Positions 1 through 6,303 of a stretch of 7,156 bases of DNA are shown piece after piece; position 1 is the first letter of the stretch; the number at the start of each line of letters is the position of its first letter. The translations under genes and the position numbers were made by a program. Origin of the DNA: Bacillota bacterium. GTDB taxonomy: Bacteria; Bacillota; Clostridia; Clostridiales; Clostridiaceae. The DNA lies in NCBI GenBank assembly GCA_023440105.1, contig JAEXSY010000182.1, forward strand, positions 1 through 7,156, written 5' to 3'. Under the pieces are notes generated by a model. It ran no database searches. It was not told the origin of the DNA and saw only the letters and a program-made list of their open reading frames with translations.

Positions 1-56
1 ACTCTAGAATGCAAAATAAAACTAAGAACTTATGGATTTATTTTCCGTGGAAGGTA

Positions 57-85
57 TTGACTATTATATTTATATATCGTAATAT
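57..85 (+). promoter_or_regulatory. Sigma-A-type promoter of the arsR-flavoprotein operon
   Basis: A -35 box TTGACT (57-62) and a -10 box TAATAT (80-85) are separated by 17 nt, the optimal distance for the vegetative sigma factor. Transcription would start near position 92, leaving a leader of about 50 nt before the TTG start at 142. No better promoter is seen between the two genes, so both are probably transcribed from here. The -10 box lies in the centre of a palindrome, which suggests repression. The call rests on motif match and position only. Confidence 0.75.
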
Positions 86-94
86 TAAGATATA
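73..94. promoter_or_regulatory. Palindromic operator candidate over the -10 box
   Basis: The 22 bp read TATATC-g-TAATATTA-a-GATATA. Ten of the eleven base pairs across the centre (between 83 and 84) are complementary; only g79/a88 fails. The -10 box at 80-85 is entirely inside it. ArsR-family dimers typically bind imperfect AT-rich palindromes of this size that overlap promoters, and the gene immediately downstream encodes such a protein, so autoregulation is the natural inference. An extra half-site follows: AGATATAG occurs at 88-95 and again at 104-111, 16 bp apart on the same strand. AT-rich DNA can form palindromes by chance, but the length and the exact placement argue against it. Confidence 0.6.
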
Positions 95-141
95 GCAATA
101 TACAGATATAGTAAATGGACATTTAGATAGGAAGTGAGATT

Positions 142-438
142 TTGGAATTCAATTATAAAGAGCTAGAATCAGCAGCGGAATTATTAAAGGTGCTAGCCCA
201 TCCTGTTAGGCTTTGCATTGTTAATGGGCTTATAAAGAATGGTCCTCAAAATGTCAGTAAAATGCAGGAATGTCTAGATATGCCTCAATCTACTGTCTCT
301 CAGCACCTTCAGAAGCTTAGAAGTGCGGGAATAATAGCAGGAGAAAGAAATGGTCTAGAGATAATATACAGGGTTTCCTCAGAGGAAGCGAAAAAAATCG
401 TTCTTAATCTCATGATGATAATTGATAAGGATAAATAA
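142..438 (+). CDS. ArsR-family winged-helix transcriptional repressor
   Basis: This is a 98-residue winged helix-turn-helix protein of the ArsR/SmtB family, the usual length for the group. The first helices contain the family signature LAHPVR (residues 18-23). The recognition helix lies around 48-60 (PQSTVSQHLQKL), and the wing follows (GIIAGERNGLEIIYRV, 63-78). The TTG start is supported by a GGAAGTGA ribosome site at 130-137; the next in-frame ATG (residue 41) would remove half of the domain. The metal-binding CVC motif of classical ArsR/SmtB proteins is absent: the matching helix reads VSKMQECL. The only cysteines are C25 and C44. Because the gene is followed 49 bp later by a persulfide-handling flavoprotein, it may sense sulfane sulfur or redox state, as the ArsR-family proteins SqrR and BigR do. 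However, its cysteine positions do not obviously match theirs, so the signal is inferred. It probably represses its own operon through the palindrome at 73-94. Confidence 0.9.
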   Translation: MEFNYKELESAAELLKVLAHPVRLCIVNGLIKNGPQNVSKMQECLDMPQSTVSQHLQKLRSAGIIAGERNGLEIIYRVSSEEAKKIVLNLMMIIDKDK

Positions 439-473
439 AGTTAAACAATTTAAAGGTAAATTATTAAGTAATT

Positions 474-479
474 GGAGGT
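474..479 (+). promoter_or_regulatory. Ribosome binding site that fixes the GTG start of the flavoprotein
   Basis: GGAGGT lies 8 nt before GTG at 488. It decides the start. The open frame extends back to a TTG at 422, but that would overlap the arsR end, has no Shine-Dalgarno site, and would add 22 residues before the dinucleotide-binding strand that normally begins this family. The ATG at 480 is out of frame. Confidence 0.85.
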
Positions 480-487
480 ATGTTAGA

Positions 488-2998
488 GTGAGTAAAAAGA
501 TTTTAGTTGTAGGAGGAGTAGCCGGAGGAGCATCTGCTGCCGCAAGACTCAGAAGATTAGAGGAAGATAGCGAAATTATTATGTTTGAAAGAGGAGAACA
601 CATTTCTTTTGCAAACTGTGGGCTTCCTTACTACATTGGAGATGTTATTACTGAAAGAGAAAAACTATTAGTTCAGACTCCAGAAGCTATGAATGCAAGA
701 TTTAAGATCGATGTTAGAGTTAATAGTGATGTGATAGCTTTAGATAGTAAGAATAAGAAGATTACAGTTAAAAAGTTAGATGGTTCAACCTACCAGGAAG
801 ATTATGATTATTTAGTATTATCACCAGGAGCTAAACCTATAAAACCACCTATTCCAGGAATAGACAGCAGAAAAATATATTCACTAAGGAATGTTAGGGA
901 TACTGATTATATAAAGAGTGCTGTAGATTCTCAAGGAGTTAAGGAAGCAGTAGTTATCGGTGGAGGCTTCATTGGCATTGAGATGGCTGAAAACCTTGTA
1001 CACAAGGGGATAAAAGTAACCTTAGTTGAGGCTGCTCCTCATATCCTGGCTCCCTTCGATTCTGATATGGTTACCATAGCTGAAAAGACCATGGAGGAGA
1101 AAGGTGCTAACCTTATATTGGGAGATGCAGTAAAGAGCTTTGAGGAGAAGGATGAAGCTGTTGAAATATCTTTAGCCAGTGGAAAGAGAATAAAAGGAGA
1201 CATGGTGATATTAGCAATTGGAGTAGCACCAGATACGGCTTGGCTAAAGGATAGTGGTATTGACATTGGCCAGCGAGGCCATATAATAGTTGACTCTTCC
1301 ATGAAGACCTCTGCAGAAGGAGTATATGCTGTAGGAGACGCAATAGAAGTAGTAGATTATGTAAATGGGAATAAAACTGCAATACCTCTTGCAGGACCTG
1401 CTAATAGACAGGGAAGAATAGCAGCAGATAATATTGCTGGTTTAAAGTCAACCTATCTAGGTTCTATGGGGACTTCAATACTCAAGATATTTGACATGAC
1501 TGCAGCTTCTACTGGTAACAATGAAAGAATGCTGGACAAGGCCGGAATTCCTCATAAAGCTGTATTTGTTCATCCAAATAATCATGCAGGCTATTATCCT
1601 GGAGCTACAGGGCTTCATATAAAGCTGATTTTTAATGATGAAGGAAGAGTTCTTGGAGCTCAAGCCATGGGCTATGATGGTGTAGATAAGGTTATTGACG
1701 TTATTGCAACGGTTATTAAATTTAAAGGTACAGTAGAGGACTTAGCTGAATTAGAGCTTGCCTATGCTCCACCATATTTATCTGCTAAATCACCAGCTAA
1801 CATGGCAGGCTTTGTAGCACAAAACGTACTGAAGGGTCTGGTAGAAGTAGTAACTTCTGACCATATGAATAATATAGATTTTGATAAAGAGCTACTTCTT
1901 GATGTTAGAGATGATATAGAGGTTCAGGGAGGCGCTGTGAAGGGGTATAAGAATATTCCTTTGAATAACTTAAGAGACAGGCTAAGTGAATTAGAAGAGC
2001 ATAAGGATAAGACTATAATAGCTTACTGTGCTGTAGGGCTTAGAGGCTATATAGCTTCTAGAATATTAAAGGCTAATGGCTTTAAGGTTAAGAATGTAAC
2101 AGGCGGCTTTAAGTCCTATGAGCTAGCTAGCTTTATCCCTGGTGAAAAAGAACCTAGTATGGCTAATACTCAAGAACAGATTAATGAAGATGGAAGCATA
2201 GAAAAAAAAAGCCCAAAAATAAATAAGACTGATAAATCTGGAACAGTTAAAGAGGTGGATGCCTGCGGATTATGCTGTCCAGGCCCTCTTATGAGAGTAA
2301 AGATGGAAATGGACTCCTTAAATGATGGAGACATATTAAAGGTAAAAGCATCGGATACTGGTTTTTATGAGGATGTAAAAGCCTGGTGTAAAACTACCGG
2401 CAACGAGCTATTAAACCTCACTAAAGATTGTGGGCTTATATATGCTGATATTCAAAAAGGAAAAGAAAATAACACCATCAATTCTAGAGGGCTACAGGAA
2501 GCCAAGGAAAACAAGGTCTTTGATACAAAAGATGGGAAAACAATGATTGTATTTAGTGGTGATCTGGATAAGGCAATTGCCTCCTTTATCATAGCCAATG
2601 GTGCTGCAGCCATGGGTAAAAAGGTCACTATGTTCTTTACCTTCTGGGGATTAAATATTTTAAGAAAACCAGAAAAGGTAGAAGTAAAGAAAAACTTCAT
2701 TGAAAAAGCCTTTGGAATGATGATGCCTAGAGGTTCAAAGAAATTAGGCCTATCCCGCATGAACATGGGAGGCATGGGAGCTAAGCTTATTCGAGGAGTA
2801 ATGAAGGATAAAAATATTCAATCCTTAGAAGATCTCATTAAAGCTGCCTTGGATAATGGCGTAAATATAGTAGCATGTACTATGTCCATGGATGTAATGG
2901 GAATAAGAGAGGAAGAACTGATTCCGGGAGTTAACTTTGGCGGGGTTGGTTACTATCTTGGAGAAGCAGAAGAAGCTAACGTAAATTTATTTATATAA
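488..2998 (+). CDS. CoA-disulfide reductase-like flavoprotein fused to rhodanese, TusA and DsrE2 domains
   Basis: This is an 836-residue cytoplasmic fusion; residue numbers count from the GTG. Residues 1-455 are a class-III pyridine nucleotide-disulfide oxidoreductase of the CoA-disulfide/polysulfide reductase type. It has an FAD motif VGGVAGGASAAAR (8-20), the redox cysteine C44 in SFANCGLPY, an NAD(P) motif VVIGGGFIGIEMAE (155-168), a second FAD motif VYAVGDA (279-285) and a C-terminal AYAPPY (425-430). Residues about 460-555 are a rhodanese domain with active loop C514-A-V-G-L-R519. After a polar linker (about 556-585), residues about 586-658 are a TusA sulfur carrier with the CPGP motif (C597) and nearby C593 and C596. 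Residues about 684-836 are a DsrE2-type domain with C797 in ACTMSMDVMG and a Met/Gly-rich stretch (743-763). Known CoADR-rhodanese fusions reduce polysulfide or CoA persulfide with NAD(P)H. TusA and DsrE proteins carry persulfide, so sulfur is inferred to pass between domains. The substrate and direction are not determined. The gene lies 49 bp after arsR and ends at a terminator. No transmembrane segment is evident. Confidence 0.92.
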   Translation: MSKKILVVGGVAGGASAAARLRRLEEDSEIIMFERGEHISFANCGLPYYIGDVITEREKLLVQTPEAMNARFKIDVRVNSDVIALDSKNKKITVKKLDGSTYQEDYDYLVLSPGAKPIKPPIPGIDSRKIYSLRNVRDTDYIKSAVDSQGVKEAVVIGGGFIGIEMAENLVHKGIKVTLVEAAPHILAPFDSDMVTIAEKTMEEKGANLILGDAVKSFEEKDEAVEISLASGKRIKGDMVILAIGVAPDTAWLKDSGIDIGQRGHIIVDSSMKTSAEGVYAVGDAIEVVDYVNGNKTAIPLAGPANRQGRIAADNIAGLKSTYLGSMGTSILKIFDMTAASTGNNERMLDKAGIPHKAVFVHPNNHAGYYPGATGLHIKLIFNDEGRVLGAQAMGYDGVDKVIDVIATVIKFKGTVEDLAELELAYAPPYLSAKSPANMAGFVAQNVLKGLVEVVTSDHMNNIDFDKELLLDVRDDIEVQGGAVKGYKNIPLNNLRDRLSELEEHKDKTIIAYCAVGLRGYIASRILKANGFKVKNVTGGFKSYELASFIPGEKEPSMANTQEQINEDGSIEKKSPKINKTDKSGTVKEVDACGLCCPGPLMRVKMEMDSLNDGDILKVKASDTGFYEDVKAWCKTTGNELLNLTKDCGLIYADIQKGKENNTINSRGLQEAKENKVFDTKDGKTMIVFSGDLDKAIASFIIANGAAAMGKKVTMFFTFWGLNILRKPEKVEVKKNFIEKAFGMMMPRGSKKLGLSRMNMGGMGAKLIRGVMKDKNIQSLEDLIKAALDNGVNIVACTMSMDVMGIREEELIPGVNFGGVGYYLGEAEEANVNLFI
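2202..2210 (+). repeat. A9 homopolymer in the rhodanese-TusA linker
   Basis: Nine consecutive A residues encode E-K-K-S (572-575) in the polar linker between the rhodanese and TusA domains. Slippage either way meets a nearby stop: TAA at 2224-2226 after a -1 shift and TAA at 2220-2222 after a +1 shift. The product would be a CoADR-rhodanese protein of 577-579 residues. The run is directly visible; a biological role is only a possibility. Confidence 0.5.
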
Positions 2999-3003
2999 GG
3001 TTG

Positions 3004-3042
3004 AAAAAAGAAACTATCAGAATTTTTTCTGATAGTTTTTTT
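3004..3042 (+). terminator. Intrinsic (Rho-independent) terminator of the sulfur operon
   Basis: Six bases after the flavoprotein stop, AAACTATCAGAA (3011-3022) pairs perfectly over 12 bp with TTCTGATAGTTT (3027-3038) around a TTTT loop. The right arm runs into a tract of seven T (3036-3042), and the upstream A tract (3004-3009) can pair with part of it. The A-tract/hairpin/T-tract symmetry could let it stop transcription from both sides, although no convergent gene is seen. It separates the sulfur operon from the opp operon. Confidence 0.93.
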
Positions 3043-3088
3043 GTATTATGACTTCTGCGTAAATACATAAAAAACTCCTTTTCTTTTA

Positions 3089-3120
3089 ATTAAACACTTG
3101 ATAAAGCATTAAACACTTGA
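3089..3120 (+). repeat. 13-bp direct repeat at the opp promoter
   Basis: ATTAAACACTTGA occurs at 3089-3101 and again, identically, at 3108-3120, a period of 19 bp or just under two helical turns. The second copy contains most of the -35 box TTGACA. A third CTTGAC occurs at 3129-3134 without the rest of the repeat. Repeats placed this way often bind a regulator on one face of the helix, but the regulator is unknown. Confidence 0.55.
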
Positions 3121-3149
3121 CAGTATTTCTTGACCGGTTGTATTATAAT
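3117..3149 (+). promoter_or_regulatory. Candidate promoter of the opp operon
   Basis: A consensus -35 box TTGACA (3117-3122) is followed after 18 nt by TATTAT (3141-3146). A perfect TATAAT sits at 3144-3149, but its 21-nt spacing is too long for that -35 box. Initiation near 3155 would give a leader of about 140 nt before oppB. The -35 box overlaps a 13-bp direct repeat, so regulation is likely. This is the best promoter match between the terminator and oppB. Confidence 0.55.
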
Positions 3150-3294
3150 ACTATATTTTTAATTGTGCAAATTTCGTGTTAATTCTTTACATAACCTTAT
3201 GATTTGACACGTACTAGTAACTCTTTTTTCAAACTTGGGAGTATATTTATTCCGATAATATGATTATTGCAAATAAATGTAAAGGAGTTGAATT

Positions 3295-4212
3295 ATGTTA
3301 AAGTATATTGCGAAAAGAACGGGTATGGCATTGGTCACAATCTTTGCAGTTGCCACATTAACATTTTTTGTTATGAATCTTGTTCCTGGCGGTCCGTTCC
3401 TGTCAGAGAAAGCAATTTCTCCAGAAGCGACGGCAGCATTGGAAGCAAAGTATGGTCTGGATAAGCCGCTTAGTGAACAGTATATTACCTATTTGAAAGG
3501 CGCTTTGCATGGAGACTTCGGCGACAGCCTGAAGCAGCGTGGACGTACTGTTATGTCTATTATTTCATCTAAATTTCCGGTTTCTGCAAGTTTGGGCGGA
3601 ATGGCAGTCTTGACATCTCTGTTGATAGGAGTTCCACTTGGATGTATTGCGGCTCTGCACAGAGGAAAGAAAATCGATAATGCTATTATTGTAATTGCAA
3701 CCTGTGGTATAGCGGTGCCAAGTTTTGTAGTCTGTACTTTATTGATGTATTTCTTTGGTGTACATCTCAAATTGCTTCCGACCTTCGGCCTGACTTCATG
3801 GAAGCATTACATTATGCCGGTCATTGCACTTGCATTCTATCCGACAGCATACATTACTCGACTGATGCGTTCTTCTATGTTGGATGTACTCGGTCAGGAC
3901 TATATGCGTACGGCGAAAGCAAAAGGACTTTCTGAGTTTATTTCCTTATTCAAACATGCACTGAGAAATGCAATACTTCCGGTTGTTACTTATGTAGGCC
4001 CGATGATGGCTTACACAATCAGTGGAAGTTTCATTGTAGAGAAGATTTTCACAATCCCGGGACTTGGCGGTGAGTTTATCGGTTCTATCACGGCTCGCGA
4101 TTATACAATTATTATGGGGACAACCATTTTCCTTGCAACCCTGATGATTATTTTCAATCTGATTGTTGATATCTTATACACACTTATTGATCCTCGTATT
4201 AAGTTGAATTAG
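3295..4212 (+). CDS. oppB: Oligopeptide/dipeptide ABC transporter permease, OppB/DppB type
   Basis: At 305 residues this matches the usual length of OppB/DppB permeases, one of the two membrane subunits of a peptide importer. The N-terminus (MLKYIAKRTGMALVTIF) and the NLVPGGPF segment after the first membrane helix (28-35) are typical of the family. About six hydrophobic segments are visible, near 11-29, 100-122, 130-155, 172-190, 230-248 and 274-298. The cytoplasmic EAA loop that docks on the ATPases is at about 202-229 (DYMRTAKAKGLS, then LFKHALRNAILP). The ATG is preceded by AAAGGAG (3281-3287). oppC follows after 17 bp. Substrate range (oligopeptide, dipeptide or another solute such as nickel) cannot be read from a permease alone, and no binding protein is in view. 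Codon use (CGT Arg, CCG Pro) differs from the upstream sulfur gene. Confidence 0.93.
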   Translation: MLKYIAKRTGMALVTIFAVATLTFFVMNLVPGGPFLSEKAISPEATAALEAKYGLDKPLSEQYITYLKGALHGDFGDSLKQRGRTVMSIISSKFPVSASLGGMAVLTSLLIGVPLGCIAALHRGKKIDNAIIVIATCGIAVPSFVVCTLLMYFFGVHLKLLPTFGLTSWKHYIMPVIALAFYPTAYITRLMRSSMLDVLGQDYMRTAKAKGLSEFISLFKHALRNAILPVVTYVGPMMAYTISGSFIVEKIFTIPGLGGEFIGSITARDYTIIMGTTIFLATLMIIFNLIVDILYTLIDPRIKLN

Positions 4213-4229
4213 AAAGGAGAAAACAGAAG

Positions 4230-5285
4230 ATGCAGGATTTGAAGAAAAATCCATTGAGTTTTCAGGCGAAATTGTCTCCGGATGATTTTTTTCCAGCAAG
4301 TGATGAGGAAAAGCAGAGTCTCGTAGTGATGCGTGATAGCGTTAGCTTCTGGAAAGATGGATTAAGAAGACTATTGAAGAATAAGATTGCCATGATTAGT
4401 TTATCTGTGATTGTTGTAATTATGGTTTTTTCGTTTATTGTACCAAGTTTTTATCCTTATAGTTATAGGACACAGATTAAAGGTGCAAGAAATTTATCGC
4501 CGTTTGAATATTCAACAGAAGAACAGGCGAAGATAGACGCAGGAGAGAAGATCTTTCCCCATGTGCTTGGAACAGACAAGATGGGGCGTGATTATGCAAT
4601 ACGTGTGATGATGGGAAGCCGTATTTCCCTGATCGTAGGTCTTGTGGCTGCAGCCATCATTTTAGTTATCGGGTCTTTGGTAGGTTCCGTTGCAGCTTTT
4701 TTTGGGGGCTGGGTAGATATTATTATCATGCGTGTGGTCGATATTATTTATACAATTCCGGATATACTTCTGATTGTACTTTTGTCTGTCTCAATTAAAG
4801 AACCGTTAGAGATGTTGGCTGAGAAGACAGGTTTTTCATGGATGAACACGGTAGGACCGAACATGATTAGTATTTTTATTGTATTTGCTCTTCTTTACTG
4901 GGTAGGTATGGCGCGTATGGTACGTAGTCAGATTCTGACTTTGAAACAAAGTGAATATATAACCGCAGCCAGAGCACTTGGTGCAGGAAGTGGTCGTATT
5001 ATTAAAAAACATTTGCTTACAAACTGCATCGGTACGTTGATTGTTATGACAACCTTGCAGATTCCATCTTCTATTTTTACAGAAAGCTTTCTTTCTTTCC
5101 TTGGACTTGGAGTTGCAGTACCGTTACCGTCACTTGGGTCACTAGCTGGCGATGCTATTAATGGAATTAACACTTATCCACATCTGCTTCTGATTCCATC
5201 AGTACTGATCAGTTTGATTATTTTGAGCTTTAACCTGTTCGGAGATGGTCTGCGCGATGCATTTGATCCGAAATTAAAGAATTAG
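4230..5285 (+). CDS. oppC: Oligopeptide/dipeptide ABC transporter permease, OppC/DppC type
   Basis: This 351-residue protein is the second membrane subunit, expected to pair with OppB. It is longer than many OppC/DppC proteins because of a cytoplasmic N-terminal extension of about 40 residues and a periplasm-facing type insert (about 88-110) after the first membrane helix (about 53-73). The family motif LGTDKMGRD is at 113-121. Further hydrophobic segments lie near 132-158, 163-187, 211-227, 266-290 and 318-336. The EAA loop is at about 242-265 (EYITAARALGAGSGRIIKKH). The C-terminus FNLFGDGLRDAFDPKLK (334-350) is a hallmark of OppC. The start is supported by AAAGGAGA (4213-4220), 9 nt before the ATG. 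It lies 17 bp after oppB and 16 bp before oppD, consistent with one transcript. The substrate is unassigned. Confidence 0.93.
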   Translation: MQDLKKNPLSFQAKLSPDDFFPASDEEKQSLVVMRDSVSFWKDGLRRLLKNKIAMISLSVIVVIMVFSFIVPSFYPYSYRTQIKGARNLSPFEYSTEEQAKIDAGEKIFPHVLGTDKMGRDYAIRVMMGSRISLIVGLVAAAIILVIGSLVGSVAAFFGGWVDIIIMRVVDIIYTIPDILLIVLLSVSIKEPLEMLAEKTGFSWMNTVGPNMISIFIVFALLYWVGMARMVRSQILTLKQSEYITAARALGAGSGRIIKKHLLTNCIGTLIVMTTLQIPSSIFTESFLSFLGLGVAVPLPSLGSLAGDAINGINTYPHLLLIPSVLISLIILSFNLFGDGLRDAFDPKLKN

Positions 5286-5301
5286 AGAAAGGATACGTAT
5301 T

Positions 5302-6303
5302 ATGAGTGAATATTTAGTAGATATACAGGATGAACGTCTCTCTTTCTTTACTCCGGCAGGAGAAGTAAAGGCACTCAACGGGGTGTCTATCCATCTGGAA
5401 GAGGGAGAGGTACTTGGGATTGTTGGTGAAAGCGGTTCTGGTAAATCCGTAACAGCATACAGTCTGATGGGTCTCACTGCTTATCCGGGTAAATTGATTG
5501 GTGGCTCTTTGAAGTTTAACGGACATTATATCAATGATATGACAGAAAAAGAGATGCGGAAGATGCGTGGTAATGAAGTTTCTATTATTTTTCAGGACCC
5601 AATGACAAGCTTGAATCCAGTGTACACCATTGGAAATCAGATTGAAGAGGTAATTCGTCTTCATACGAATAAGACAAAAAGTGAGGTGAAGGCTCGCTCC
5701 AAGGAACTTCTGGAGCTCGTTGGCATCAATGAGCCGGAGAAGAGATTGAAACAGTATCCCCATGAACTTTCCGGTGGTATGCGTCAGCGTATCATGATTG
5801 CCATCGCACTTGCCTGTGAGCCGAAGCTCCTTATCGCAGATGAGCCAACCACTGCACTTGATGTTACAATTCAGGCACAGATTCTTGAACTTATGATGGA
5901 ATTGAAAGATAAACTTGGCATGGCAATCATAATGATTACTCATGACCTTGGTATTGTGGCAAGTATATGTGATAGGATTGCAGTTATGTATGCAGGTAAC
6001 ATTGTAGAATATGGTACAACAGATGACATTTTCTACAATCCTAAGCATGAATATACAAAGGGCTTGATCCGCAGCATTCCGAGAATGGATGCAAAGGAGC
6101 ATGAGAGGCTGATTCCGATCGAAGGAACTCCCGTGGATATGCTCAATCCACCGAAGGGATGTAAATTCGCATCACGTTGTGATTCTTGTATGAAGATTTG
6201 TCTGAGAGAGATGCCGCCAAAGACAGAATTTGACGGTGTACATTATACATATTGTTGGCTGAATCAAAAAGCAGAACTGGAAGGGAGGACTGCAAATGAG
6301 TGA
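5302..6303 (+). CDS. oppD: Oligopeptide/dipeptide ABC transporter ATPase, OppD/DppD type
   Basis: This 333-residue nucleotide-binding subunit powers import together with OppF. Motifs run in order: Walker A GESGSGKS (42-49), Q-loop Q98 in FQDPMTSLNP, ABC signature LSGGM (156-160), Walker B LLIADE (176-181) and switch histidine H214 in ITHDLG. The C-terminal oligopeptide-transporter extension (about 230-320) contains C287-x5-C293-x6-C300-x17-C318. This matches the four-cysteine pattern that ligates a [4Fe-4S] cluster in structurally studied OppD/DppD proteins; C296 is a fifth cysteine inside it. A cluster is therefore likely, though its function is unsettled. GAAAGGA (5287-5293) precedes the ATG by 8 nt. 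The end overlaps oppF by 8 bp, suggesting translational coupling and balanced amounts of the two ATPases. Confidence 0.95.
   Translation: MSEYLVDIQDERLSFFTPAGEVKALNGVSIHLEEGEVLGIVGESGSGKSVTAYSLMGLTAYPGKLIGGSLKFNGHYINDMTEKEMRKMRGNEVSIIFQDPMTSLNPVYTIGNQIEEVIRLHTNKTKSEVKARSKELLELVGINEPEKRLKQYPHELSGGMRQRIMIAIALACEPKLLIADEPTTALDVTIQAQILELMMELKDKLGMAIIMITHDLGIVASICDRIAVMYAGNIVEYGTTDDIFYNPKHEYTKGLIRSIPRMDAKEHERLIPIEGTPVDMLNPPKGCKFASRCDSCMKICLREMPPKTEFDGVHYTYCWLNQKAELEGRTANE

Larger units (their letters stand above)
3043..3294. other. Gene-free spacer between the sulfur and opp operons
   Basis: No credible coding region is seen on either strand in these 252 bp of AT-rich DNA. It holds the candidate opp promoter, a 13-bp direct repeat, a TTGACA at 3204-3209 with no matching -10 box, an 8-bp palindrome TACTAGTA (3212-3219) and a short imperfect inverted repeat CGATAAT/ATTATTG (3253-3269) just before the oppB ribosome site. 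I see no recognisable riboswitch or T-box element, and no insertion-sequence ends. The codon-use change between the flanking genes falls across this stretch. Confidence 0.6.

Noticed and set aside
1..60. Open frame from the window edge ending at TGA 58-60, a possible tail of an upstream gene
   Set aside because: Only 19 residues are visible, they match nothing I recognise, and the stop overlaps the -35 box. Chance cannot be excluded.
480..482. ATG right after the GGAGG as a start codon
   Set aside because: It is out of frame with the flavoprotein and too close to the ribosome site.
422..487. Upstream TTG start that would lengthen the flavoprotein by 22 residues
   Set aside because: It overlaps the arsR end, has no ribosome site, and adds residues before the first beta strand of the FAD domain. 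GTG at 488 has GGAGGT 8 nt upstream.
2452..2775. Antisense frame of 107 residues within the flavoprotein gene
   Set aside because: It is a shadow of the DsrE2 coding region, with no ribosome site or domain.
3204..3209. Second TTGACA as an alternative opp promoter
   Set aside because: The bases 15-19 nt downstream are T-rich and do not resemble a -10 box.
3267..3464. Short + strand frame overlapping the start of oppB
   Set aside because: It uses the same region as the oppB N-terminus in another frame, lacks a ribosome site at its start, and shows no family features.
5314..6102. Long antisense open frame of 262 residues opposite oppD
   Set aside because: It is the mirror of a well-supported ATPase gene. 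Its translation is Cys/His/Ile-rich with no recognisable domain, and no ribosome site or promoter was seen.
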